Part shown: in pieces, positions 17,295 through 25,427 of the stretch | Position numbering within the stretch: position 1 is the first letter of the stretch | Layout: every line of letters starts with the position of its first letter | Assembly: GCA_020060215.1 (NCBI GenBank) | Contig: JAGVAP010000021.1 | Location: 9,003 to 73,002 of the forward strand | Direction: 5' to 3' | DNA length: 64,000 bases | Origin: Deltaproteobacteria bacterium | Lineage (GTDB): Bacteria; Desulfobacterota; DSM-4660; Desulfatiglandales; HGW-15 | The notes under the pieces: model-generated | Seen by the model: only the letters and a program-made list of their open reading frames with translations | Databases searched by the model: none | What the model was told of the DNA's origin: nothing | Translations under genes and position numbers: made by a program

Positions 17295-17780
17295 TCAGAA
17301 CTTCCCCATGAGGTGCAGGTAATGGTAGGTCACGATGCCCACCGTCGTCGAGAGATTCAGGCTCCGCACCTCGCCCCATATCGGGACCGCAAAGCAGGGG
17401 AACCGTTCCCGAAGCTCCTCGGGGAGCCCTGAGGATTCCTGGCCGAAGAGCAGGTAGTCCCCCGGGGCCACGACCGCTTCCGTATAGGGCTTGCCCGAAC
17501 GCGCGCTGAAGCCGATGATGTTCCCGGGTTCCCCCAGGACGGTTTCCAGGAAGGACTCGAGGCCGGCATGGTGCCGCACGTCCACCTGAGCCCAGTAGTC
17601 GAGTCCGGCCCTCCTGAGGTGCCGATCGTCCACCTGAAATCCCAGCGGATGGACGAGGTGGAGCCGCAATTGCGCCGCTCCGCACAGCCTGGCGACATTC
17701 CCGGTGTTGAACGGGATCTCGGGCCGGTATAGTACCACGTGAAGGGCGGGAGAAGAAACGATCTTGTGCTTTATGGTCAT
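17295..17780 (-). CDS. trmL: tRNA (cytidine(34)-2'-O)-methyltransferase
   Basis: A 161-aa SPOUT-class enzyme of about the same length as E. coli TrmL (157). Key family segments are LHVVLYRPEIPFNTGNVARL near the N-terminus, then HPLGF, LLFGQESSGLP (the SAM-knot loop, about 105-115) and RSLNLSTTVGIVTY near the C-terminus. It methylates the 2'-OH of the wobble base in tRNA-Leu. Start MTIKHK is chosen because the longer reading enters word DNA (family C). GGGAGGGG lies about 15 bases upstream, a rather long spacing. Confidence 0.9.
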   Translation of the reverse strand: MTIKHKIVSSPALHVVLYRPEIPFNTGNVARLCGAAQLRLHLVHPLGFQVDDRHLRRAGLDYWAQVDVRHHAGLESFLETVLGEPGNIIGFSARSGKPYTEAVVAPGDYLLFGQESSGLPEELRERFPCFAVPIWGEVRSLNLSTTVGIVTYHYLHLMGKF

Positions 17781-17802
17781 CGCGATCAAAGCCGCCCCTC
17801 CC

Positions 17803-17883
17803 GGGAATGTCCAATGTAAAATGTTTGGTGTTGCTCTTTTCTTCCCTGGACATCGGTCATTGGACATTCGACATTGGATATTT
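17803..17883. repeat. 'CATTGGACATTCGACATTGG' word DNA (family C)
   Basis: Words such as GGGAATGTCCAATGTAAAATG and GGACATCGGTCATTGGACAT form a loose inverted repeat between trmL and the Cys-rich small gene. Better copies are at 25314-25427 and 41965-42046. Confidence 0.7.
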
Positions 17884-17888
17884 GCTCC

Positions 17889-18071
17889 TCAAAACGGTCT
17901 CAATGAACCGCAGTCGGGGCACTGCCAGTTGACGCCGCTGCAGGTGAGCCCCCAGAGGTTTTCCTCCATGCACTCATTGCAGATCTGAAAGCCGCACGGG
18001 CAGGTCCAGCAGAACGGCTGTTTCTTTCCGCAGCAGCTGCACAGGTACTCCTTCTTTCTCGATCTTGCCAT
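17889..18071 (-). CDS. small cysteine-rich protein, probable multi-zinc ribbon
   Basis: A 60-aa basic protein with eleven cysteines (positions 11, 13, 14, 21, 24, 26, 31, 34, 44, 51, 54). Most fall in CxxC pairs (CWTC, CNEC, CPDC). I do not recognise the family. The pattern fits two zinc ribbons or a treble-clef arrangement. It ends GSLRPF. No clear ribosome site precedes the ATG. It sits between trmL and the metallohydrolase gene with gaps of 108 and 156 bp. An orphan small zinc protein is the best description; a nucleic-acid-related role is a guess. Confidence 0.6.
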   Translation of the reverse strand: MARSRKKEYLCSCCGKKQPFCWTCPCGFQICNECMEENLWGLTCSGVNWQCPDCGSLRPF

Positions 18072-18227
18072 TGGAATCGTTCGCCGTGGGTGTTCGTTTT
18101 CCGTGGCTCACCACCTGAGCTGCCCGCATGAATAGACGTTCTCTTCAATAGGCGACAAACGGAAAACAGCCAAGAGTAAGCGGTCCATGCGGTCTTTCCA
18201 TCGGTTCCAAACGAGCATGACCAACGG

Positions 18228-19001
18228 TCAGATCTCAACCATGGGCGAAGGCCTGTGCTGCTCCGTCACCAGGACCTGCGTGCGCTGACCGCGGCACATG
18301 TCGAGGCTTTCCCGCACGGTCGTGAGCGCCTTTGCAGGAAGGTTGTTGACCTCGCTCAGATGCGCCAGGGCCACCCAGGCCAGACTGCCGTGGGACAGCC
18401 GCCGGATCAGGCGCGCCGCCTGCAGATTGGAGAGATGCCCTTCCGGTCCCCTGATCCTCCTCTTCAGCTCCAGCGGATAAGGGCCATTCTCGAGCATCTG
18501 CTCGTCATGATTGAATTCGACGATCACGGCGTGACACCCCTGCAGGCGATCTTCCACGACTGCGGTCGAACGCCCCAGGTCCGTGATCAGGCCGAGCCGC
18601 ACGTTGTCCGAGCAAAGGACCAGTCCCATGGGATCCGCGGCATCGTGGCATTTGGTGAAAGTCTCGACGGTGAGGTCCTGGATGCAGAAGCTCCGGCCGG
18701 TGCTGACAGGGACCATCCCTGGAATGGAGCCGAGGGTCCTCATCCCTTTGTGGAGCGTGGGGGTATTGGCAAACACCGGGATATTGAGCTTCCTGGCGAG
18801 CGGCCCGGCGCCCCGGATATGGTCCAGGTGTTCATGGGTGAGCACCAGTGCGTCAAGGCTCCGCGCATCCACTCCGATGACTTCCAGCCTCCTGACCACT
18901 TCGCGGCAACTCAACCCCGCGTCCACGAGGATGCGGGCACGGCATGTCTCGACATAGCATGCATTCCCCCCACTCCCCGAAGCGAGAACCGCAAAGCGCA
19001 T
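18228..19001 (-). CDS. metallo-beta-lactamase-fold hydrolase (WalJ/YycJ-like)
   Basis: A 257-aa protein. The metal motif THEHLDH (residues 55-61) gives HxHxDH. Further metal ligands are likely in KCHDA (about 117-121), ITDLG (about 140-145) and the C-terminal ALAHLSEVNN. The N-terminus MRFAVLASGSGGNACYVE is typical of the YycJ/WalJ group, whose members are proposed to be 5'-3' exonucleases or nucleic-acid hydrolases. Start is the only sensible ATG. The dut gene lies upstream on the same strand, with word DNA between them. Confidence 0.88.
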   Translation of the reverse strand: MRFAVLASGSGGNACYVETCRARILVDAGLSCREVVRRLEVIGVDARSLDALVLTHEHLDHIRGAGPLARKLNIPVFANTPTLHKGMRTLGSIPGMVPVSTGRSFCIQDLTVETFTKCHDAADPMGLVLCSDNVRLGLITDLGRSTAVVEDRLQGCHAVIVEFNHDEQMLENGPYPLELKRRIRGPEGHLSNLQAARLIRRLSHGSLAWVALAHLSEVNNLPAKALTTVRESLDMCRGQRTQVLVTEQHRPSPMVEI

Positions 19002-19023
19002 CCATCACCAGCGAAAAGGCAAG

Positions 19024-19190
19024 AATGGAATGATGGAATGGTGAAGGGATGGGTTCAAAGAAAGGGAGACACCTTGCGGGACACTGAGGTCATGGGCCTT
19101 CGGTGGTCGTTCCCCATCCTTCCATCCTTCCATCCTTCCATCATTCCAGTCTTCCATTCTTCCATCATTCCAATCTTCCACTCACTCCAG
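19024..19190. repeat. 'TTCCATCATTCC' word DNA, inverted halves (family D)
   Basis: The left side contains AATGGAATGATGGAATGG. The right side is a run of CATCCTTCCATCCTTCC and CTTCCATTCTTCCATC words, the reverse complement of the left. It lies between dut and the WalJ-like gene; the dut stop region itself reads CTCACTCCAG. Other copies are at 49198-49292 and 63743-63862. Confidence 0.8.
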
Positions 19191-19631
19191 CCCGCTGTGC
19201 CCGAAACCGCCCTCCCCTCTTGGGGTCGCGTCCAGGTCCTGGACATCCTGCAGCTCCGCCCTGCAGACCCTGGCGATGACCATCTGTGCGATTCTATCGC
19301 CCCTCCTGATCTCCATGGGCTCCGTGCCCCAGTTGATCACGATGAGACCGATCTCCCCCCTGTAGTCGCAATCGATCGTGCCCGGGGAGTTCACCAGGCC
19401 GAAGCCGTGGCTGAGGGCGAGTCCGCTCCGTGGCCTGATCTGCGCCTCGAACCCGGGGGGAAGGGAGATCGCCAATCCTGTAGGGATCAGCTTGATCTCG
19501 CCCGGCTTGAGTACGACCACCTGCTTCACCGCGGCCCTCAGGTCCATGCCTGCGGATCCGCTGGTCTTGTAGGAAGGCAGCGGGATATCTTCCTGGCCCT
19601 CGAGACGCTTGATCTTGACCTTCACATCCAA
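19182..19631 (-). CDS. dut: dUTP diphosphatase (dUTPase)
   Basis: A 149-aa trimeric-type dUTPase. All five motifs can be read: SAGMDLRAA (26-34), RPRSGLAL (66-73), [13 protein letters not shown] (84-96), [11 protein letters not shown] (109-119) and the C-terminal [10 protein letters not shown] (138-147), which closes over the substrate. It removes dUTP and supplies dUMP for thymidylate. It is the last gene of the conserved block after pnp and the M16 peptidase, from which it is separated by a 279-bp repeat-filled gap. Confidence 0.97.
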   Translation of the reverse strand: MDVKVKIKRLEGQEDIPLPSYKTSGSAGMDLRAAVKQVVVLKPGEIKLIPTGLAISLPPGFEAQIRPRSGLALSHGFGLVNSPGTIDCDYRGEIGLIVINWGTEPMEIRRGDRIAQMVIARVCRAELQDVQDLDATPRGEGGFGHSGLE

Positions 19632-19672
19632 GACTGCGTTACCCCAGCTTTCACCATCTCGATGCTGCAGTT

Positions 19673-19749
19673 GTAGGATGGATGGAGCGAAGCGGAACCC
19701 GCCAGGAGGCCCGGAGTCGATGGGTTTCGCTTCGCTCCACCCGTCCTAC
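19673..19749. repeat. inverted repeat of 'GGGTTTCGCTTCGCTCCACCC' type (family E)
   Basis: The left arm 19673-19700 reads GTAGGATGGATGGAGCGAAG and on. The right arm 19722-19749 is its near reverse complement (GGGTTTCGCTTCGCTCCACC and on to CCTAC). A second copy is at 47805-47886. Similar strings are familiar to me from many proteobacterial genomes, but this is memory and was not checked. Confidence 0.85.
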
Positions 19750-19793
19750 GGGGCTCCACCGGAATCCGTTCTGCAGTCGCGGCAAAGCTCCAC

Positions 19794-19912
19794 CCCCAGG
19801 GATCCCCCCTGCCCCCCTTTACGAAGAGGGGGGGGAAGATAAGGGCGCAGCCCTCTTCGGACTGCTTCCATGATCTACCTCCCTTTTCGAAAGGGGGACC
19901 GAGGGGGTTTTC
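19794..19912. repeat. C/G-run inverted element ('CCCCCTTTCGAAAGGGGG' type, family F)
   Basis: Contains ATCCCCCCTGCCCCCCTTTA at the left and CCCTTTTCGAAAGGGGGACC at the right, each internally self-complementary. It lies directly after family E in the gap between dut and the M16 peptidase (19632-19910), so two unrelated-looking elements sit side by side. Confidence 0.75.
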
Positions 19913-21179
19913 AGGCTCCTTTACGAAACCGCATTGTCCCCTCGTCCAGCTGCTCCCTCTCGAAAGGCCCCAGGGTGACCAGGGAGACCCGGTCGTCCCT
20001 GAACGAATCCTGGGCGACTTCGACAATCTCGTCCAGCGTGACCTTATCCAGGATGGAGATGACCTCCTCGTGGGAGATGTACCGCCCGTATACATACTCG
20101 TTCTTGGCCAGACGCATCATCCTCGAATCCGTGCTTTCCCCTCCCAGCAGGATTCCCCCGATGATGTTCTCCTTCGTGGCTGCAAGCTCAGACTCGGAAA
20201 GGTCGCCCTCCTGGATTCGTCCGATCTCTTTGCGGATGATCTCCAGCGAGCGGTTCACATTCTTCGCCTCGGTGGCCAGGTAAACCCCCAGGAGCCCTGC
20301 ATCGATGTAAGAGGACAGAAAGGAATAGATGGAATAGGCAATCCCCCTCTTTTCCCTGATCTCCTGGAAAAGGCGGGAGCTCATATTCCCGCCGAGGATG
20401 TTGTTGAGCACCGCCCCTGCAAACCTTCGATTGCTGGAGAGTGAGGGCCCGAGCCCCCCCAGGCAGACATGAACCTGTTCCAGGTCCTTGTAGTGGCAGC
20501 TTATCCCCGGGTGATAGACGGGGCTTGTCCGCGGCGGGACCGAGTCGGTCGGCTGGATCTTTTCAAAGAGGGGCCTCAGCCGATCCACGAGGCCCTCATG
20601 GTCCACGTTCCCCGCCGCCACCAGGAGGATCTGCTCCGGCGTGTAGAACTTCTCCATATGGCTGAGGATATTCTCTCGGTGGATGGCGGAGACGCTATGC
20701 GGCGTCCCCAGGATCGACATGCCCAGGGGATGATCCATCCAGTGGAGACCGCTGAAGAGCACGTGGATGTGTTCATCCGGCGTGTCCTCCAGCATGTTGA
20801 TCTCCTGCAGGATCACCTGCCTTTCCCGATCGAGCTCCGCCGGATCGAAAAGCGAGTGGAGGAAGATGTCCGACAGGATATCGATCAGCGAGCCCAGATG
20901 CTTGTCGAGGACCCGCGAATGGAAGCAGGTGTATTCGGAGCTGGTAAAGGCGTTGGACAGGCCGCCGATCACGTCCAGATCGAGCGCGATCTGGTGGCTG
21001 TTGCGGCGTGGGGTTCCCTTGAAGATCATGTGTTCGACGAAGTGGGAGATCCCGTTTTCCTCCACGGTCTCATCCCTGGAGCCCACGCCGATCCATATAC
21101 CGAACGAGATGGACCTGAAATGGTCCAGTCGCTCGGTCAGGATCCTGACGCCGTTGTTGAGAACACTCTTGTTATGCAT
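19911..21179 (-). CDS. M16-family zinc metallopeptidase
   Basis: A 422-aa single-chain M16B peptidase. The inverted zinc motif HFVEH lies at residues 46-50, with the distal Glu expected about 75 residues later ([15 protein letters not shown]). A C-terminal inactive half carries the family's [21 protein letters not shown]. It resembles mitochondrial-processing-peptidase-type and Bacillus YmxG proteins, commonly found next to pnp. Its substrate is unknown. The start overlaps the pnp stop by 8 bp, so translation is probably coupled. The last codons (RKGA) reach into family F repeat DNA. Confidence 0.92.
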   Translation of the reverse strand: MHNKSVLNNGVRILTERLDHFRSISFGIWIGVGSRDETVEENGISHFVEHMIFKGTPRRNSHQIALDLDVIGGLSNAFTSSEYTCFHSRVLDKHLGSLIDILSDIFLHSLFDPAELDRERQVILQEINMLEDTPDEHIHVLFSGLHWMDHPLGMSILGTPHSVSAIHRENILSHMEKFYTPEQILLVAAGNVDHEGLVDRLRPLFEKIQPTDSVPPRTSPVYHPGISCHYKDLEQVHVCLGGLGPSLSSNRRFAGAVLNNILGGNMSSRLFQEIREKRGIAYSIYSFLSSYIDAGLLGVYLATEAKNVNRSLEIIRKEIGRIQEGDLSESELAATKENIIGGILLGGESTDSRMMRLAKNEYVYGRYISHEEVISILDKVTLDEIVEVAQDSFRDDRVSLVTLGPFEREQLDEGTMRFRKGA

Positions 21180-23268
21180 CGCTGAGGCTTAGTCCGAGCG
21201 CGGCCTTTCTGGAAAGGGCGATCCTGCCGTTCTTGTCGATCTCAAGCACCTTGACCAGGACTTCGTCCCCTTCCTTCAGGATATCGGTTACCTTGTTGAC
21301 ACGTTCCTTATCGAGCTGGGAGATGTGGATCAGACCGTCCGTTCCGGGAAGGATCTCCACGAAGGCCCCGAAGTCCATGATCTTGCGGACCTTGCCCATG
21401 TACAGTTTTCCCACCTCGGCCTCCTGGACGATCTTGCTGATCATGTCCGTGGCCGCCTTGGCCGCGATGCCGTCGGGGGATGCGATCACGACCTTTCCCT
21501 GATCGTCCACCTCGATCCTGGAGTCGGTCGTGGCGCTGATCTCGCGGATGACCTTTCCTCCCGGGCCGATGAGGAGCCTGACCTTCTCGGGTCTGATCTG
21601 GACAATCGTGATCACCGGCGCATATTGAGAGACATGGCTCCTGGGCCTCGATATGGCCTCGTTCATCTTGTCCAGGATGTGGAGCCTCCCTTGTCTCGCC
21701 TGCTCCAGTGCGGACTGCATCACCTCCCGGTTCACGCCCTCGACCTTGATGTCCATCTGCAGGGCCGTGACCCCGTTCCGGGTACCGGTCACCTTGAAGT
21801 CCATGTCTCCATAGTGGTCTTCATCGCCGATGATGTCCGTGAGCACCACGGTTCTGTTCCCGTCGCTGATGAGCCCCATGGCCACACCGGCCACGGCATC
21901 CTTGATCGGCACACCGGCATCCATCAGGGAGAGGGAGCCGCCGCAGACGCTCGCCATGGAGGACGAGCCGTTGGACTCCAGGATCTCGGAGACGACCCGA
22001 AGGGTGTACTGGAACTCCTCTTTCGGAGGAACGACCGGAAGGAGCGCGCGTCTGGCGAGGGCGCCGTGCCCGATCTCCCTTCTCCCCGGTCCTCCAAGCC
22101 TCTTGGCCTCGTTCACGGAATAGGGAGGGAAATTATAGTGGAAGATGAAGTTCCGGAGCTTGCTCCCGTAGATGGTCTCGATCCGCTGCTCATCCATTTC
22201 CGCCCCGAGCGTGGTCAGCACCAGGGCCTGGGTCTCCCCCCGTGTGAAGAGCGCGGCTCCGTGGACCCGCGGCAGCACACCCACCATGCATTCAATCGGG
22301 CGGACGTCGGTAAAGCTCCTGCCGTCGATGCGCTTGCCCTCGTCGAGGATCATCTTGCGGACCATCTCTTTCTCGATATCGGAGAGGAGATCCGCGAGCT
22401 CCCCCTTTCTTTCCCTGTCCTCGCCGCAAACGGCCTGGATCACCTGCGCGGCAACCTGATCCCTCTTCTGCTGGCGCAACCCTTTTTCCGGGGTGGTGAT
22501 CACTTCCCGGAGGAGGGGGATGGCCAATTCTCTCACCTTCGCGGCCAGTTCCGCGTCCTTCGACACCGCAGGGAGATCTCTCTTCGGTTTGCCGGCGTCC
22601 CTGCGGATCTCCTCCTGCATCTCCAGGATGGGCTGAACGGCCTCGTGGCCGAAGAAGATCGCTTCCACGAGCTCCGATTCAGGCACGAACTGGGACCCGC
22701 CCTCGACCATGACCACGGCGGACTTGCTGCCGGCGACGATCAGGTTGATGTCGCTCTCCTCCTGCTCATCCATGGTGGGATTGATCACCAGCTTTCCGTC
22801 CAGCCTCCCGACCCTGACCGCTGCAATGGGGCCCGCGAAGGGGATATCCGATATCTCCAGGGCGGTCGAGGCCCCGATGATGGCAAGGACGTCCGCCTCG
22901 TTTTCCTTGTCCGTGGAGAGCACGGTCGCGATGACCTGGGTCTCATAGAAATAGTTTTTGGGGAAAAGGGGACGCAGGGGTCGATCGATCAACCGGGCCG
23001 TGAGGGTCTCCCTCTCGCTTGGACGGCCCATATCCCTTCTGAAGTAGTTGCCGGGGATGATCCCACCGGCGTAGGACATCTCCTGGTATTCGACCGTGAG
23101 CGGAAGGAAATCCACCCCTTCCCGAACCTGGTTCGAGCCCACCGCCGTAACCAGGACCACGGTTTCCCCCATCGTTACGACCGCTGCGCCACCGGCCTGT
23201 CGTGCAATTCGGCCTGTTTCAATATGAAGAGTCCGGCCGTTGATCTCTTTCGAGCAGCTCTTTATCAT
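21172..23268 (-). CDS. pnp: polyribonucleotide nucleotidyltransferase (PNPase)
   Basis: A 698-aa protein. Two RNase PH domains lie at about 10-220 and 310-545 (the second with [16 protein letters not shown] carrying the catalytic Asp residues). They are joined by an all-helical linker and followed by a KH domain ([11 protein letters not shown], about 565-575) and an S1 domain (about 620-690). It degrades RNA phosphorolytically and is part of degradosome-like assemblies. It is downstream of rpsO with a 37-bp gap, the classic rpsO-pnp pair. Confidence 0.97.
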   Translation of the reverse strand: MIKSCSKEINGRTLHIETGRIARQAGGAAVVTMGETVVLVTAVGSNQVREGVDFLPLTVEYQEMSYAGGIIPGNYFRRDMGRPSERETLTARLIDRPLRPLFPKNYFYETQVIATVLSTDKENEADVLAIIGASTALEISDIPFAGPIAAVRVGRLDGKLVINPTMDEQEESDINLIVAGSKSAVVMVEGGSQFVPESELVEAIFFGHEAVQPILEMQEEIRRDAGKPKRDLPAVSKDAELAAKVRELAIPLLREVITTPEKGLRQQKRDQVAAQVIQAVCGEDRERKGELADLLSDIEKEMVRKMILDEGKRIDGRSFTDVRPIECMVGVLPRVHGAALFTRGETQALVLTTLGAEMDEQRIETIYGSKLRNFIFHYNFPPYSVNEAKRLGGPGRREIGHGALARRALLPVVPPKEEFQYTLRVVSEILESNGSSSMASVCGGSLSLMDAGVPIKDAVAGVAMGLISDGNRTVVLTDIIGDEDHYGDMDFKVTGTRNGVTALQMDIKVEGVNREVMQSALEQARQGRLHILDKMNEAISRPRSHVSQYAPVITIVQIRPEKVRLLIGPGGKVIREISATTDSRIEVDDQGKVVIASPDGIAAKAATDMISKIVQEAEVGKLYMGKVRKIMDFGAFVEILPGTDGLIHISQLDKERVNKVTDILKEGDEVLVKVLEIDKNGRIALSRKAALGLSLSDA

Positions 23269-23305
23269 TCGCTATCCATCCTTTCACAAATAAGCCTCCC
23301 ACCAT

Positions 23306-23575
23306 TTACTTCCGGAGACCGAGTTCCTTGATGACGTTCTGATAACGGGTCAAATCCGTCTTCCTGAGATAGTTTAGAAGTCTCCGCCTCTGTCCGACAA
23401 GCTTCAGCAATCCCCTCCGGGAATGGTGATCCTTCTTGTGGACCTTGAAGTGATCCGTGAGATAGTTGATGCGGTTGCTCAGAATGGCAACCTGAACTTC
23501 AGGTGATCCCGTATCTTTCTCATGTAGTTTGAAACGTTCGATGATCTCCTTTTTTGAATCTGGGGTCAGAACCAC
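23306..23575 (-). CDS. rpsO: 30S ribosomal protein S15
   Basis: The GTG at 23575 with GGAGG upstream gives exactly 89 aa, the normal S15 length, beginning [11 protein letters not shown] (read as Met). Longer readings run into repeat DNA. The family motifs [16 protein letters not shown] and [20 protein letters not shown] are present. S15 binds helices 20-22 of 16S rRNA and nucleates the platform. It often autoregulates through its leader, but here the leader is occupied by a family B inverted repeat. Confidence 0.97.
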   Translation of the reverse strand: MVLTPDSKKEIIERFKLHEKDTGSPEVQVAILSNRINYLTDHFKVHKKDHHSRRGLLKLVGQRRRLLNYLRKTDLTRYQNVIKELGLRK

Positions 23576-23613
23576 GTTTATCCCTCCTTCCAAAAATTGT
23601 GAACTGAACTCCG

Positions 23614-23680
23614 CCGCCAAGACACAAAGACACCAGGAAGACCTTGTGATCATTCTTTGTGTTTAGTGCCTTCGTGGCTG
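23614..23680. repeat. inverted repeat of 'GCCACCAAGACAC' type (family B), between truB and rpsO
   Basis: The left arm, about 23614-23640, is CGCCAAGACACAAAGACACC and on. The right arm, 23653-23679, is TTCTTTGTGTTTAGTGCCTT then CGTGGC. It occupies most of the truB-rpsO gap in an otherwise compact operon. Related copies are near 33479, 41859, 42087, 44935 and 49097. Confidence 0.85.
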
Positions 23681-23692
23681 ATCTTCTACCCC

Positions 23693-24607
23693 TCAAACAA
23701 AGACCCGCATGAGCTCAAAATACTCCTGCCCGGTCGCGGGGCGCATCCGTTTCAGGATCGCCAGGAGCTTCCCGTCCTGAACGAGTTTCACGGGGCAGTC
23801 GAGGGAATCCGGCATGCTGGGCAGCACCTCGCCCGCCCACCGGCTGGCCGGGAGCCCTTTTTCGATCATCTCGCCGGTGCCCCTGCTCACCTCCACCTCG
23901 CTCAAGTGGGGAAGGGCATCCCGGAGAGGGATGATTCGATCCCGGAGTCCTGTCGTCAAAGCCTGTGACTCCCTGAGCGTGACCGCATCGGACACCTTGA
24001 ACGGGCCGCTGGAGATCCTTCGGAGGGAGATCAGATGCCCTCCGGGTCCGAGCCGTCTCCCCAGCTCCGCGCCGAGGCTCCGCACGTAAGTCCCCTTCGA
24101 GCACCGAACACTCAGGCCGATGTCGGGCAGATCCACCGAGGTCACCTCCAGCCGGTGAATCCTGACCCATCTCTTCTCCAGGTCCGGACGAATCCCCTTC
24201 CGGGCAAGCTCGTACGCCCTCTTCCCTCGGCAGCGCACGGCAGAGAACGCGGGGGGGGCCTGTTCGATTTCCCCGACCAGCTCCAAGGCCTTCCGCCTGA
24301 TGAGGTCAGGATCCAGGGGGGAGACCTTTCCGGTCTGAACCACCCGTCCCGTCGGGTCGAGGGTATCCGTTTCGATCCCGAGCCTGAGAACGGCCTCATA
24401 CTCCTTGTCCACGCCGGTCAGATAAGGAGAAAGCTTGGTCCCGCGACCGAGAAGGATCACGAGGAGACCCGTCGCGAACGGATCCAGTGTCCCTGCATGG
24501 CCGACCCTTTTCTCCTTCAGGATCCTTCGGACATGACGAACTACGTTGAAGGAACTCTCACCCTCTTCCTTGTCTATGAGGACAATGCCGTCCGCAGTCC
24601 TTGTCAT
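23693..24607 (-). CDS. truB: tRNA pseudouridine(55) synthase
   Basis: A 304-aa protein. The catalytic motif VGHAGTLDPFATGLL contains Asp42. Other TruB segments are KEYEAVLRLGIETDTLD, the RCSKGTYVRSLGAELG loop, and a C-terminal PUA-like domain (about 245-300). It makes pseudouridine 55 in the T loop of elongator tRNAs. The start overlaps the rbfA stop by 4 bp (ATGA type), so there is no room for the DHH phosphoesterase (nrnA) gene often found between these two genes. Confidence 0.96.
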   Translation of the reverse strand: MTRTADGIVLIDKEEGESSFNVVRHVRRILKEKRVGHAGTLDPFATGLLVILLGRGTKLSPYLTGVDKEYEAVLRLGIETDTLDPTGRVVQTGKVSPLDPDLIRRKALELVGEIEQAPPAFSAVRCRGKRAYELARKGIRPDLEKRWVRIHRLEVTSVDLPDIGLSVRCSKGTYVRSLGAELGRRLGPGGHLISLRRISSGPFKVSDAVTLRESQALTTGLRDRIIPLRDALPHLSEVEVSRGTGEMIEKGLPASRWAGEVLPSMPDSLDCPVKLVQDGKLLAILKRMRPATGQEYFELMRVFV

Positions 24608-24984
24608 TCATCCTCATCCAACGGCTCGACCGGCGACTCGGACTTCAAGCTGTCCAGGAGCCTCTCCATTTCGGCCCCGGTCTTCAGGGAAGGATCGTGG
24701 ACAAAGAGGATCTCCGGCATGTATCTCAGCTCGATCCTCAGTCCGATTTCTCTCTTGATGAAACCCTTGGCGCTTTCAAGGCCGCTCTTCGCCCTTTGCA
24801 GATCTCTTTCCTCACCGATCCGGCTGAAGAAGATCTTCGCATGCCTCAGGTCGTTACTCATCTGGATCCCGGTCAGGGTGACTCCGCTGACCCGAGGGTC
24901 TTTGACCTTTTTCGAAAGAAGGTCCGCCACCTCGCGCAGGATCAAATCCCCGACCCTCACCGATCTCTTTGTGCGCTCCGCCAT
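24604..24984 (-). CDS. rbfA: ribosome-binding factor A
   Basis: A 126-aa protein starting MAERTKRSVRVGDLI. The typical KH-like core reads REVADLLSKKVKDPRVSGVT then LRHAKIFFSRIG and RIELRYMPEILFVHD. It is a 30S maturation factor needed for 16S rRNA 5'-end processing and cold growth. This start is chosen because upstream codons are out of character for the family. AAGGAG lies 13 bases upstream. The C-terminal tail is acidic (PVEPLDEDE). Confidence 0.93.
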   Translation of the reverse strand: MAERTKRSVRVGDLILREVADLLSKKVKDPRVSGVTLTGIQMSNDLRHAKIFFSRIGEERDLQRAKSGLESAKGFIKREIGLRIELRYMPEILFVHDPSLKTGAEMERLLDSLKSESPVEPLDEDE

Positions 24985-25015
24985 CTGTGCGGTTGAAACT
25001 CCTTGACTCCACTTC

Positions 25016-25303
25016 TCAGAGGTTGAAGACCTCGGTCTTGACATCCACGACTTCCGCCAGGTACAGAGACTCGATGAAGTCCAGCACATGGTTCAGGGAG
25101 GAGTCGATATGGCGGCGATCATTCCCGACCGTACTGATCCCCAGCTCGATCCTCTGCCATTGGTCATTGGAGCCGACCTCGGCCACCGACACGTTGAACT
25201 TGTGCTTGACCTTGTCCACGATGCTCTTGACGATCTTCCGCTTTCCCTTCAGGGAGTGGTTGTCGTGGATAAGGAACTCGATCAGCAAGGTACCCACTAC
25301 CAT
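25016..25303 (-). CDS. DUF503 (YlxP-like) protein
   Basis: A 95-aa protein starting MVVGTLLIEFLIHDNHSLKG; the LHDNHSLKGKRKIV-like N-terminus is diagnostic of DUF503. It is commonly placed between infB and rbfA in many bacteria. A small alpha/beta protein; a role in ribosome assembly or translation is suggested by neighbourhood only. An ATG seven codons further upstream is the alternative start. Family C repeat DNA begins just upstream. Confidence 0.88.
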   Translation of the reverse strand: MVVGTLLIEFLIHDNHSLKGKRKIVKSIVDKVKHKFNVSVAEVGSNDQWQRIELGISTVGNDRRHIDSSLNHVLDFIESLYLAEVVDVKTEVFNL

Positions 25304-25313
25304 CTCTTCACCG

Positions 25314-25427
25314 AGAATATCCAATGCAGAATGTAGAATGTTGATTCATTCCTCACTTGGACATTGGACATTGGACATTCTATAGTTTGATTCATTCCTC
25401 ACTTGGACATTGGACATTCTATAGTTC
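25314..25427. repeat. 'TTGGACATTGGACATTC' word DNA, near-tandem (family C)
   Basis: Two copies of TTCATTCCTCACTTGGACAT, each continuing into TGGACATTCTATAGTT, begin about 57 bp apart (near 25344 and 25391). Preceded by AATATCCAATGCAGAATG. It lies in the infB-DUF503 gap and reaches the infB stop codon (CTATAG..), so infB ends inside or against the repeat. Confidence 0.82.

Noticed and set aside
19622..20095. Minus-strand frame of 157 codons across the dut/M16 gap
   Set aside because: It runs through family E and F repeats and overlaps the M16 peptidase out of frame. The Trp/Ser/Arg-rich translation is not protein-like.
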